From contig NZ_SADD01000002.1 of assembly GCF_004005565.1 (NCBI RefSeq), positions 124,001-188,000 on the forward strand: 64,000 nucleotides of DNA. The letters run 5' to 3'. Made by a program: the position numbers and the translations under genes. Shown piece after piece: positions 1 to 8,217 of the stretch. The notes beneath the pieces were generated by a model that was given only the letters and a program-made list of their open reading frames with translations, was not told where the DNA came from and searched no databases. The stretch's first letter is position 1. Each line of letters starts with the position of its first letter. Source of the stretch: Lujinxingia sediminis. Its GTDB lineage: Bacteria; Myxococcota_A; Bradymonadia; Bradymonadales; Bradymonadaceae.

Positions 1-89
1 GCGGCACCATCACCTTTGAGAGCAGCCCCGGCCAGGGCACGACCTTTGAGATTCGCACCCCGATCCATCCCCCGGAAGAGCCGAGCTGA
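1..89 (+). CDS. Sensor histidine kinase, C-terminal end only (partial)
   Basis: The gene enters from the left edge; only the last 28 codons, read from base 3, and a TGA at 87-89 are present. The peptide GGTITFESSPGQGTTFEIRTP-like tail (seen from GTITFESSPGQGTTF) matches the end of a HATPase_c domain, where a GxGTTF-type G3 box closes the ATP-binding fold. The stop is one base before the ATG of the next lipoprotein gene, so the two are probably co-transcribed. Nothing about the sensory part can be inferred. Confidence 0.75.
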   Translation, partial: GTITFESSPGQGTTFEIRTPIHPPEEPS

Positions 90-90
90 G

Positions 91-1044
91 ATGAGCACAC
101 AACCTCTCCCCCGCACGCTCCTGGCGCTTTTGCTCTGCGCCGCATCTGCCGCCTGCGAGCCCTCCGAGCCCGCCCAGAGCCCGCCGGTAACCGTGCCCGG
201 TGCCCCCAGGCTCGCCGCGTCCAGTCCTGATACATCCACACCACCCGCCTCCCCCGAAGGTGCCGAAGGCCAGCCAGCTCAAGGTGACAATACACGCGCT
301 GAAGACCCGCCGGCCCGCCCCCCTGCAGAACTTCCGCCCGGTACCCCCGAACAGCAGGAAGCCCTGATGCAGGCGAAGATGGCGTTTTTGCAAAATCGCC
401 TGGTCGAGGCTGAAGAGCGCTTTAAAGACATCGCCACCTCCGAGCCCCTCACCAGCGATACGGTTTCGGCAGCGATCGCCCTGGGCCAGATCTACAGTGA
501 GACCGACCGACGTCAGCGCGCGCTGGAGCTCTACAACGATCTTCGCAAACGCGTCAGCGATCTTCCCGAGGTCCTCCTGGTGCTGGCGCGCACCATGGCC
601 GAACTCGACCGCCCCGAGGAGGCCATCGCCACCTACGAAGAGGCGCTCAAAGCGCAGCCGGACTATATCTTTTTGCTCACCGAACTGGCTGAACTGCATA
701 TCAAGCAGGGTGATCAGGAGAAGGCCGGCAAGCTGCTCTATACCTACGAGCAGCGGGTGCACACGCTGGCCAACCGCCTCGAAGATCACACCACGGCACC
801 CGAAGATCGCCTCTACCTGGTCGACGTCTTCTCCTTTGTGGACGATGAACGCGGCTACCGCGCGCTGATCGAGGCGCTTAACGATCCCCACCCCCAGGTG
901 CGCCGCGCCGCAGCCATCAGCGTGGGAGAGTTGCAGCTGGATGAGGCGCGCAACATCCTGCAGCGCGTCGCCATTGAGGATGAAGCCACCGAGGTGCGCC
1001 TGGCCGCCCGCACCGCTCTGCAGATGATGCAAGAGCAGCGCTGA
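91..1044 (+). CDS. Lipoprotein with TPR and HEAT-like repeats
   Basis: A 317-residue secreted protein. The start at ATG 91 gives a clean lipoprotein signal (basic residues, a Leu/Ala-rich core and a lipobox ending at Cys 23, in ASAAC), followed by a long Pro/Ala/Glu-rich linker. The middle (about residues 90-230) looks like TPR helices, with patterns such as ALELYNDLRKR and EAIATYEEALKAQPDY. The C-terminal part has a HEAT-like PHPQVRRAAAISVGEL motif. Such repeats are usually protein-binding scaffolds; the partner is unknown. It lies one base after a histidine kinase gene, which suggests co-expression, and ends six bases from a convergent gene. An upstream in-frame start exists but would overlap the kinase gene and bury the signal peptide. 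Confidence 0.8.
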   Translation: MSTQPLPRTLLALLLCAASAACEPSEPAQSPPVTVPGAPRLAASSPDTSTPPASPEGAEGQPAQGDNTRAEDPPARPPAELPPGTPEQQEALMQAKMAFLQNRLVEAEERFKDIATSEPLTSDTVSAAIALGQIYSETDRRQRALELYNDLRKRVSDLPEVLLVLARTMAELDRPEEAIATYEEALKAQPDYIFLLTELAELHIKQGDQEKAGKLLYTYEQRVHTLANRLEDHTTAPEDRLYLVDVFSFVDDERGYRALIEALNDPHPQVRRAAAISVGELQLDEARNILQRVAIEDEATEVRLAARTALQMMQEQR

Positions 1045-1050
1045 GCGCCC

Positions 1051-3453
1051 TCAGCGCACGAAGTTGCCGCCGGTGGTGATGTTATCAAGGGGCGCGACGT
1101 AAATGGTGCTCGTGCCCGCATCGACCAGCGCGATCTGGCGGCCAGCACCGATCTCGTCAATCACGATCAACTCCGAGGGGAGTACCGTGCCCAGCGAGGC
1201 TCCGGCGACGGCAAACGCCCGGTCCACACGGAAGGTGTAGCTCAACCCCTCACGCGCGCCGACCTCCCCCTCACGGATACGCAGGGTCAGGTAGGGGCCC
1301 TCCCAGAGCTCGCCGGAGGCCACCCGGCCCTGGACGCGACCATGGAGCGCGTCATCCCTGAGCACGCAGGTCTGCCCCTCGCGCTCCCACACCGAGGCGA
1401 ACCCGCTCTGGGTGCCGGTCGCGATCCACTGCTGATGAGCGCGCACCTCGTAGCGCAGGCCCGTATCAAAGCACTCCCGGGTGGGGAGCATCGTCGCAAA
1501 CCCCTCCTGGTCAATCGGGCTGATCGTCAGCGTTGTCGCGCCGAGCTCGGTGATTTCATAGGTTAAAAACGTCTCACTGCCCTGGAAATCCGCGCAGCCC
1601 GCGCCGGCCGCCGGCTCGGAGAGGATACGCAGGCGATCGCCCACCTCCACGCCGGCCGCGCAGTAGTCGACGCCGCCGGAGAGAAATGCCCCTTCGCCCT
1701 CGCTGCTGATAAGGCCCCGCTCCTGGCTTCCCACCCCGGGCAACGCGCCCTCGTAGGTGAGCGACCAGCTCTCGTTGCGCAGGCGGACGTCAAAGACCTG
1801 ACGGTTGATCTCAGCCTCGACACGATTGCCCTCCACCTGGAGCTGAGTTCGGGCAAGCTGCATAAGCTCGGCGCGGGGAGCGTCGATAAAGTTGCGCAGC
1901 TCGTCGTCGACGTCGGGTGCCACCGGCTGATCGATGAGCGGGGAGCCACACCCCAGCGCGGTGGACGTGCCGGCCGAAGCCTGACTCATGGCCTCGCGAA
2001 GATCATCGGGCTGCTCGCAGCTCGCGCGGCCCACCAGGCGGCCCTGGGTGCCAGCGCCATCGCGCAACGCAAAGACCGGAGTCATGGCCAGCGTGCGATC
2101 CTCATCCTCAACGATGCGACGCTCCAGGAGGGCTTCATCGGAGGTATCGGCGCTCGCTTCGAGCGAGGCCAGCGGAAGGGCCGGGAGCTCCAGACAGCGG
2201 GACTCCGGATGGGCGTCTCGGAGCTCGATGTTGGCAGCGAAGTCCTCATCGCTGAGCAGCCCCTGGGGCGCCTCAAAGGCGCACTCCACATCGAGGACAT
2301 CGACGCGGTAGAGGCTGCCGTTATCAGAGGCGACCATCACGCCATAGCGATGCGCCACAAGCGCGGTCGGACCATCGACGAGCACCCGACGCTCAAGCAC
2401 CGGCACCATCGTGCGGGGCTGGCGCACAAGCGCAATGCCCGGGACATCGGAGGCGCCCACAGTGGTGGGCTCGCTGGCCAGTCGCGCGTCAATGAGCTCA
2501 CCGCGCTCCCGGTCAATGACCACGACCTGACTCTCAGCCTGCTCAAGCACGTAGATAAACGCGCCGGCCTGATCAAAAGCCACCTCGGTGGCACCAAAGA
2601 CGGTGCCGCGCTCGCCAGCCCAGTCGATACGGGCGATTTCACAGGGGGCGGCATCACCTTCCAGGCAGCTCGCATCCCCGAGGGCCTCCTCACTCAGCGC
2701 AATGAGCGAGAGATCGGCGCGGTCGCGGTAGACGATCGCCGCCACACCTTCCCGTGCGTCGAGCGCGATATCGATGGGCTGTCCGGGCAGCGCGAGTTCC
2801 ACGGCCGCCTGCTCACCCCAGGTGCAATTTTCGGGGGTATGATCGCGGCGATCGATGGTGCCCTCGGGGCGATCGCAACCGAGCGAGGGCCCAACCCACA
2901 GGGCGTTGGGCTCGGCCAGCAGTGCGGCGCTCCCGGCACTCGACGCGTTCTCAAAAGTCTCAATGGCCAGGGGCGTCCCCGGAAGCTCCACGACCTCGGG
3001 GAGCGCGCGCATCGTCCAGAGATCGATAGCGCTCAGGGTGCTATCGCCCTGGTTCGCAACCAACGCAGCGGTGCCATCGCGGTTGGCCGCCACATCGATC
3101 GGACGCGGCCCCACCTTGACCTGGGTGATGCCCGGGATACGGGTGTCCAGGTTCACCAGACGCGGGATCGACGCCGCCAGGTCAACCACTCCCACACGCT
3201 CCGAGACGGTGTTGACCACCAGCCCGAAGCCGCGGGGGCGCTCAACATCGGCACAGCGCGGCAGTGCGGCCGAGGGAATGGAGAAGTCCTCCACATCGAG
3301 CGCAGGCAGGCACACCTCGCCACGCACCGCCTCGATAGCCACCGGTGCGTTAAGCCCCTGCGGAGCCACCCGCACCTGCTCCTCACAGCCCGCAGTGGCC
3401 AGCGTAAGAAGTCCCAACCCGCTAAGAATCGCGATCGTCCTGGCGTTGCTCAT
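1051..3453 (-). CDS. Large lipoprotein with beta-propeller-like repeats
   Basis: An 800-residue lipoprotein. The N-terminus has a short signal and a lipobox ending in TAGC, so the mature protein begins at Cys 23. Residues of roughly 75-330 contain YVTN/NHL-like propeller blades (VVNTVSERVGVVDL, VAANRDGTAALVANQGDSTLSAIDL). The C-terminal half is acidic and has no family I recognise, though it carries several Cys pairs. It follows a second propeller lipoprotein on the same strand after 87 bases, so the pair is probably one operon. A surface or periplasmic binding role is inference. ATG start at 3453. Confidence 0.75.
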   Translation of the reverse strand: MSNARTIAILSGLGLLTLATAGCEEQVRVAPQGLNAPVAIEAVRGEVCLPALDVEDFSIPSAALPRCADVERPRGFGLVVNTVSERVGVVDLAASIPRLVNLDTRIPGITQVKVGPRPIDVAANRDGTAALVANQGDSTLSAIDLWTMRALPEVVELPGTPLAIETFENASSAGSAALLAEPNALWVGPSLGCDRPEGTIDRRDHTPENCTWGEQAAVELALPGQPIDIALDAREGVAAIVYRDRADLSLIALSEEALGDASCLEGDAAPCEIARIDWAGERGTVFGATEVAFDQAGAFIYVLEQAESQVVVIDRERGELIDARLASEPTTVGASDVPGIALVRQPRTMVPVLERRVLVDGPTALVAHRYGVMVASDNGSLYRVDVLDVECAFEAPQGLLSDEDFAANIELRDAHPESRCLELPALPLASLEASADTSDEALLERRIVEDEDRTLAMTPVFALRDGAGTQGRLVGRASCEQPDDLREAMSQASAGTSTALGCGSPLIDQPVAPDVDDELRNFIDAPRAELMQLARTQLQVEGNRVEAEINRQVFDVRLRNESWSLTYEGALPGVGSQERGLISSEGEGAFLSGGVDYCAAGVEVGDRLRILSEPAAGAGCADFQGSETFLTYEITELGATTLTISPIDQEGFATMLPTRECFDTGLRYEVRAHQQWIATGTQSGFASVWEREGQTCVLRDDALHGRVQGRVASGELWEGPYLTLRIREGEVGAREGLSYTFRVDRAFAVAGASLGTVLPSELIVIDEIGAGRQIALVDAGTSTIYVAPLDNITTGGNFVR

Positions 3454-3540
3454 ACGCGTTCACATCGTGTGCTACCCACCCCTTCTGCTCGACCCTTATC
3501 ACCCGGAGTAAACGGGCGGCGAGCCTGTGGGGAGGTGGGG

Positions 3541-4833
3541 TTATTGAATATGATCGATGACCTGATGAAAGGTCTCACTGGCCGGGTCGAGATCGATGAC
3601 CGCGATCGCCCCGCAGCTCTTATCGTCGTCGTCACAACGCTCGCCCTTCTGATCGCCGCGCTGGTCAAAGAGCGAGACATAGGCCTGACAGCGATCGCCA
3701 GGAGCGTTGCAATAGGCCGGCGAGGGATCGATCACCATATCGTAGGGGCTGCGCCCCACATCAATGATGTCGACCACGGCGCCGAGCTGCGGTTCGACGA
3801 CCTGAATGATGCCGTTTCGGTACGAGGAGACGTAGACTCGCTCCACCCCGTCGGCGCCCTGATGCACCACCACGCCCGAGGCCTTCGGCTCAAGCGGGAT
3901 GGTATCGATCACCTCGTGGCGAAGTCCGTTGGTTTCGTCGATACCCACCACAAAAAGCGCTCCGGGATTGCGCGCGGCCACATAGAGACGATCGCCAGCA
4001 GCATTGAACGCAAGCCCTCGCGCATCCACCTGGGTCACGGCCCGGGAGAGCTCCACACTACCGCGACGCACGATGGCCTCGACCTTGCCCTCTTCGTTGA
4101 CGAAGGGCTGGAACATCGCCACCACATTGGTGAAACGTCCGGCCACGTACACATCCTGCGTGCCCGGGCGAATGCGCGTCTGGTTGCCCCCGTTTAGTAG
4201 CGCCGCACTGCTCATCGACGCGCCCTCGATCTCCCCTTGAGGGAAGCTCAGCGAGGTCACCTCGCTGCCCTGCAGATGAGAGAGATGCACAAGGTCAAAC
4301 TCCACCGACTCGCCACCCACCTCCCGGGTCACTCGCCCCACCGAGAGGCCGAAAGGATCGAGGGGAATCTCGGCACCCTCGCGCACATCCGGCACCCGGC
4401 GCACCACGCAACTGCGTGTGTCGCGCTGCGGCTGACCGTCGACCTCGCAGAAGATCGCCTGCCCCTCGGAGGCCACATCAAGCACCGTCACCTCGCTCTG
4501 CTGACGGCTCGTCACGTAGGCGCGCGTGCCGTCTTCATTGAGCTCAATATGACCGGCAAACGAAGGGACGTATGGCGAGGCGTCGGCCAAAATGGTGTTC
4601 GTTGTGGTATCGATCACCGAGACCGTGCCGCCCATCTCTTCGTTGAACTTCAGGTCGAAGTTGCTGTTGGTCACATATAAAAAGCGTCCGCTCGGGTGGA
4701 GTTCAAGCCCGATCGGGTAGTAGAGCGCGTCGCGAGGCGGCAGGGGCTCTTCGTAGCGCTCCCCACATCCGCTTATACCCAGCGCGCAGCCGGCGGCCGC
4801 CATCAGCAGCCGCACTTTCATTCGGTCATTCAT
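3541..4833 (-). CDS. Lipoprotein with YVTN-type beta-propeller
   Basis: A 430-residue lipoprotein. I chose ATG 4833 (MNDRMKVRLLMAAAG), which puts the lipobox ISGC at a normal distance; ATG 4821 is equally possible, and the longer GTG frame from 4959 would add a non-signal extension. Propeller blades are evident: GLELHPSGRFLYVTNSN, GTVSVIDTTTNTILAD, GTRAYVTSRQQSEVTVLDV and, later, GLAFNAAGDRLYVAARN and GIIQVVEPQLGAVVDIIDVG. YVTN propellers are common in surface and secreted proteins of many bacteria. It is first in a probable two-gene operon with the lipoprotein at 1051-3453. Substrate unknown. Confidence 0.8.
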   Translation of the reverse strand: MNDRMKVRLLMAAAGCALGISGCGERYEEPLPPRDALYYPIGLELHPSGRFLYVTNSNFDLKFNEEMGGTVSVIDTTTNTILADASPYVPSFAGHIELNEDGTRAYVTSRQQSEVTVLDVASEGQAIFCEVDGQPQRDTRSCVVRRVPDVREGAEIPLDPFGLSVGRVTREVGGESVEFDLVHLSHLQGSEVTSLSFPQGEIEGASMSSAALLNGGNQTRIRPGTQDVYVAGRFTNVVAMFQPFVNEEGKVEAIVRRGSVELSRAVTQVDARGLAFNAAGDRLYVAARNPGALFVVGIDETNGLRHEVIDTIPLEPKASGVVVHQGADGVERVYVSSYRNGIIQVVEPQLGAVVDIIDVGRSPYDMVIDPSPAYCNAPGDRCQAYVSLFDQRGDQKGERCDDDDKSCGAIAVIDLDPASETFHQVIDHIQ

Positions 4834-5362
4834 ACCAGTCCAGATCGCCCTGTTTTCTTCTATCGATGCCCGCACAAGCGGCGAGTGCGGATTAGCACCT
4901 GCGCGCCCGCCAGCGCAAGCGCGCCCGCTGGAGAGCGGCGGCATCATGGTAAGCGGCACCTACGCTCCGAACGGACGAGCCCATCCGGCGATCGATTCGG
5001 GAGGACACACGATCGCCTCCACGCCCTCGGCGATCGGCCCGGGCGCGAAGACCTCCGCCGCTCTATTTTAGCCTCACTGGCCCGATAACCCCACACGGAT
5101 CCCCCCCTGAATTCGCGCCGAAAGCCCCCTTCGGGCACGCAGCATCGAGCGCGTATGCCTGCGCCCCCCTTCGCTCTGCCCGCCCCGCATCCAGGCCCCT
5201 CAGACCCCGGGACGTGCTTTCGGGCACACCCGGCTTGTTTTTTTCCTCAAGGCCCGTTATGTAGTCCTCCGCCCACCTGCTGGGTCAAAATTTTGCGACG
5301 CCGACTTCAGGCCTGTGAAGCCTTCGCGCTTTTGAGCGCCACGATATTCTGGAGAGTTTGTC
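4834..5362. other. 529-base spacer upstream of rpmG
   Basis: No convincing gene. The left side holds the promoter region of the leftward propeller lipoprotein. On the plus strand a strong intrinsic terminator at 5207-5244 precedes rpmG although no plus-strand gene lies upstream, so a short transcript or an attenuated leader is possible. Open frames here are GC-driven and have no family resemblance. Confidence 0.6.
5207..5244 (+). terminator. Intrinsic terminator with no upstream gene
   Basis: A two-part stem, CCGGG (5207-5211) with CCCGG (5229-5233) enclosing GTGC (5214-5217) with GCAC (5224-5227), is followed by TTGTTTTTTT at 5235-5244. This is a textbook Rho-independent signal reading rightward. 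No rightward gene precedes it within the spacer, and rpmG starts about 120 bases downstream, so it could end a small RNA or attenuate the rpmG-rpsR transcript. Confidence 0.65.
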
Positions 5363-5518
5363 ATGCGAGAGAAAATCCGACTCGTTTCGTCCGCCGGCAC
5401 CGGCTACTTCTACACCACGACCAAAAACAAGCGGAACACCCCCGACAAGCTTCGCATCAAGAAGTTTGATCCGAAGGTCCGCAAGTACGTCGAGTTCGTG
5501 GAAGCCAAGATCAAATAA
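5363..5518 (+). CDS. rpmG: 50S ribosomal protein L33
   Basis: A 51-residue protein beginning [20 protein letters not shown], with the L33 signature [17 protein letters not shown] and ending EFVEAKIK. L33 sits in the large subunit near the E site. The two CxxC zinc knuckles of zinc-binding L33 forms are absent, so this is a zinc-independent version. GGAGAG at 5351-5356 is a suitable ribosome-binding site for ATG 5363. rpsR follows after 42 bases with its own AGAGGA site, suggesting a two-gene ribosomal operon. Confidence 0.95.
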   Translation: MREKIRLVSSAGTGYFYTTTKNKRNTPDKLRIKKFDPKVRKYVEFVEAKIK

Positions 5519-5560
5519 TGTAGGCCGGCGCTCCCGGCTGACCCTTAAGAGGAATCCCCT

Positions 5561-5803
5561 ATGTCCAAGTACGGAAAGATCAACTGGCGCCGCCGTCGCA
5601 AGATCGACCCCTTTGAGCAGAACCCCTCCTGGCGTCTTGATTACAAGAACGCCGAGCTGCTCAAGCTCTTTGTGACGACCACCGGCAAGATCCTGCCGCG
5701 TCGCATCACCGGCGTGAACGCCGTGAACCAGCGCCGTCTGCGCCGCGCCATCCTGCGCGCTCGCCAGATCGCGTTGCTGCCCTACACCACGCACAAGTCG
5801 TAA
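5561..5803 (+). CDS. rpsR: 30S ribosomal protein S18
   Basis: An 80-residue S18, which binds the small-subunit platform together with S6. Diagnostic segments are [24 protein letters not shown] and the C-terminal [19 protein letters not shown]. The length is standard. It lacks the Cys pairs of zinc-type S18 forms, matching its zinc-independent L33 neighbour. S18 usually sits with rpsF, ssb and rplI; here it is with rpmG instead, a less common arrangement. A GC-rich inverted repeat lies just after the stop but has no clear U-run. Confidence 0.95.
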   Translation: MSKYGKINWRRRRKIDPFEQNPSWRLDYKNAELLKLFVTTTGKILPRRITGVNAVNQRRLRRAILRARQIALLPYTTHKS

Positions 5804-6194
5804 GGGTTGTGCGCGCGACCGCCTCTCTTCGGAGGCGATATCCGCGCGCCAGGGCAACATCGACGGCGGCCCCCTCCCCCATCGTTCTGCTCAGGCGGAT
5901 TGGGAGGGCGGCCGCCGCGTTGCTTTCTTGGCGCTCGCAGCCTGCCCCCTGGGGTCCTGATCGGATCGCCCCGAAAGCGTCTGCAGGCCTGACCTTTCGT
6001 TGGGTTACGCTTTATTACAAGGGCCGCAGCGGCCGACCGCACGCGAAAAATCGACACATGCAGCCTGCATGAGCCCCGAAAGGGGGGCAGAGGCTGTAGA
6101 CACCGCCCGGGCTCTCCGCTAGCCTTGCGCACAACCAGAAGCTCCTCAACCTGCTGGATAATCAGCGCTCTTCTGAAACGACATGAGGCCAGAT
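5804..6194. other. 391-base spacer between rpsR and a VWA lipoprotein gene
   Basis: No gene recognised. Just after rpsR there is a nested inverted repeat (CGCCTC at 5820-5825 with GAGGCG at 5832-5837, flanked by GCGCGC arms near 5811 and 5843) without a U-tract, which may be a weak terminator. Further on are a short hairpin GGCCGC-A-GCGGCC and a palindrome ATGCAG-C-CTGCAT near 6057. The rest presumably holds the promoter for the next gene. Confidence 0.45.
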
Positions 6195-7955
6195 ATGGGA
6201 TGGAACGTGCCCGGCGCCCCGCGCCTGTTGACCGCGACCCTGGGGCTATGCACCGTCGTGGGCATCACCGCCTGCAACGAGTACCCGGTTCAGCTGACGC
6301 GCTCGACCAGCGCCATTGAGTTTATTCAACCCCAGACGGCCAACGGCACCAACAAAGCCGACATCCTCTGGATGATCGATAACTCCGGCTCGATGTGCCA
6401 GGAGCAGAAGCTCTTGCGCGAAGGCTTTGCCGACTTTGTTGAGATCCTGGGTGAGGTTAACCTCGATTTCCATATCGGTGTGACGACCACCCACTTTGTC
6501 GATGACACCGTCGACAGAGGGCGCGAGCCGATCGCCGAGCCCGGTTATCTGCAATCAACCCCGCAGCCCATCCCGGGCGCTGACAACACCTGCTATTACG
6601 GGCTGAATGAGGACGGAAGTCTCAACTTAAATGATATGTCGCCCATTCTTGATTCCATCGCTATCGCCGTGGAGTGCACGACCAACCCGGGCGACTATCA
6701 GGATCTTCTCAACCCGCCACTGTCTGAGCTGCGTTGCACCTTTGACGAGTTTAACTGGCCCGAAGAATGTACCGGCGACGCTCGTCTGGCCGAGTCCTAC
6801 TTCCCTCCTTCCTCGGCCTACCGCCCGATTCCCAAGGTACTCCGCGCAGAGGATTATACCGACGAACGTGGCGAGCTTGAGGTTAACCGCCTCGCCGAAG
6901 ACTTCGCGTGTATGAGCCTGGTTGGCGTGCGTGGCTGGGGGTTTGAGCAGGGGCTGGCCGCTGTCGCCCGCGCCTTCTCGCCGGAGTTGACCGGGGGGCC
7001 TGACGGCGATCCGTCGCAATACCCCAACGCAGGCTTCTTGCGTCCCGATGCAGAGACCGGGGTGATCTTCGTCTCCGACGAGAATGACTGCAGCCACGAT
7101 GGCACGCTCGACTACCAGACCTACTGTGGCGTCAGCGAGTGCACCTACCAGGAAAACCTGGGCGACGCCGGCGCACTATTGCAGGTCAACACCCTTCGCG
7201 ACGAGCTGCTTGCCAACATCGCCGCCTCCCGCGGTGTGAACAGTGTCGATCCCAATACTGAGGTCATCATGGCCTCGATTCACGGCCGAGATCGCCGCTT
7301 CTTGGAGCCTCGTCCCGAGCCCGACTGCCAACCCAAGACGGCTAACGCCGGTGACCACGTCCCCATCAGCTGCGCCAGCGTCAACGGGGAGGCGTATTCG
7401 GGCCACCGCTATGCAGAGTTTATCAGTGCTTTTGAAAGGTCTTTTCCCAAAGCGCCCTCGGAAAACGAGCCGATGACCGGGCTTATCTGCAGCGACTTCA
7501 CCCGTGCGCTCGATCAGATCGCCGATCTCTTCTCACCCAAAGCCTCCGCTTGCATCGACGACATCTACGCCTGCGACGGGCCCGAGGCAGCCTGCCCGGC
7601 CAACCCCTTCACCGGCGAGGCCGGCACCTGCCGTCCCTACCCCGTTGAAGCCGGCGTGGACCCCCTGGGCACCTACTACTGCGATACCGGTCTGCAGGTG
7701 CGCATGAAGCTTCCGGCCGCCGGTGCCGAGGCCGACCTGACGCGTCTGGAGACCACCCAGTACTGCCTGGAAGGCACCATCGGGATGCCCGAGTACCCCC
7801 GGGGCTGTGTGGTCGACCCCGCCAACTACCAGCTCAATGCATGTCCCGGCGGTCGCTCCGGGGTGATCATCGACTGGAATGACGAGCAGTGGTTCAACAT
7901 CCTCTCCGGTCTTGAGGTTGAGGCGCGGTACGCGCGCCTTCCCAGCGAGCGTTAA
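6195..7955 (+). CDS. Secreted lipoprotein with VWA-like domain
   Basis: A 586-residue lipoprotein. ATG 6195 is preferred because GAGG lies six bases upstream; ATG 6183 is in frame but has no such site. The signal peptide ends in ITAC (lipid-bearing Cys 27). The domain begins at about residue 56 with ILWMIDNSGSMCQEQ, whose DNSGS at 62-66 is a MIDAS metal-binding motif typical of von Willebrand factor A domains. Many paired cysteines occur in the C-terminal half (CGVSECTYQ, CDGPEAACPAN), consistent with an extracytoplasmic, disulphide-bonded protein. A strong terminator follows at 8010-8041. Ligand unknown. Confidence 0.85.
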   Translation: MGWNVPGAPRLLTATLGLCTVVGITACNEYPVQLTRSTSAIEFIQPQTANGTNKADILWMIDNSGSMCQEQKLLREGFADFVEILGEVNLDFHIGVTTTHFVDDTVDRGREPIAEPGYLQSTPQPIPGADNTCYYGLNEDGSLNLNDMSPILDSIAIAVECTTNPGDYQDLLNPPLSELRCTFDEFNWPEECTGDARLAESYFPPSSAYRPIPKVLRAEDYTDERGELEVNRLAEDFACMSLVGVRGWGFEQGLAAVARAFSPELTGGPDGDPSQYPNAGFLRPDAETGVIFVSDENDCSHDGTLDYQTYCGVSECTYQENLGDAGALLQVNTLRDELLANIAASRGVNSVDPNTEVIMASIHGRDRRFLEPRPEPDCQPKTANAGDHVPISCASVNGEAYSGHRYAEFISAFERSFPKAPSENEPMTGLICSDFTRALDQIADLFSPKASACIDDIYACDGPEAACPANPFTGEAGTCRPYPVEAGVDPLGTYYCDTGLQVRMKLPAAGAEADLTRLETTQYCLEGTIGMPEYPRGCVVDPANYQLNACPGGRSGVIIDWNDEQWFNILSGLEVEARYARLPSER

Positions 7956-8009
7956 TCACGCCTCCACACGCCGGCCTCGAAGAGCGGGTACACGAGAATA
8001 AACGAGAGC

Positions 8010-8041
8010 AAAGCCACCTCCTGCGGCAAGGAGGTGGCTTT
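8010..8041 (+). terminator. Strong intrinsic terminator
   Basis: A perfect 12-bp stem, AAAGCCACCTCC (8010-8021) with GGAGGTGGCTTT (8030-8041) around an 8-base loop, is followed by TATATTT. It ends the VWA lipoprotein transcript and insulates the kinase gene that starts at 8218. Confidence 0.85.
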
Positions 8042-8217
8042 ATATTTGAGTCGACGGGACGAGTATTGAGCCAGGGCCTCGACAAGATTTGACAAAAAGG
8101 CGCTTGGCGATCTCAAATAGAAGTCATTAGCATACCGGCGCATGGGCCAGATACGTGGGGGGACGATTGTGGTTTGTGTCCCGTGTCACCGATGTCGACG
8201 CTGTCAGGGAGTGCATC

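Noticed and set aside
2209-4197. Long plus-strand open frame of 662 codons opposite two lipoprotein genes
   Set aside because: It lies antisense across two genes with signal peptides and propeller motifs, has low-complexity His/Arg-rich translation and no recognisable domain; long antisense frames are expected at this GC content.
4834-5362. Possible tRNA gene near rpmG
   Set aside because: I looked for a cloverleaf with a TTC loop and found only unrelated short hairpins.
5804-6060. Possible small genes just after rpsR
   Set aside because: Frames here give Arg/Pro-rich translations on several overlapping frames, with no ribosome site or homology signal.
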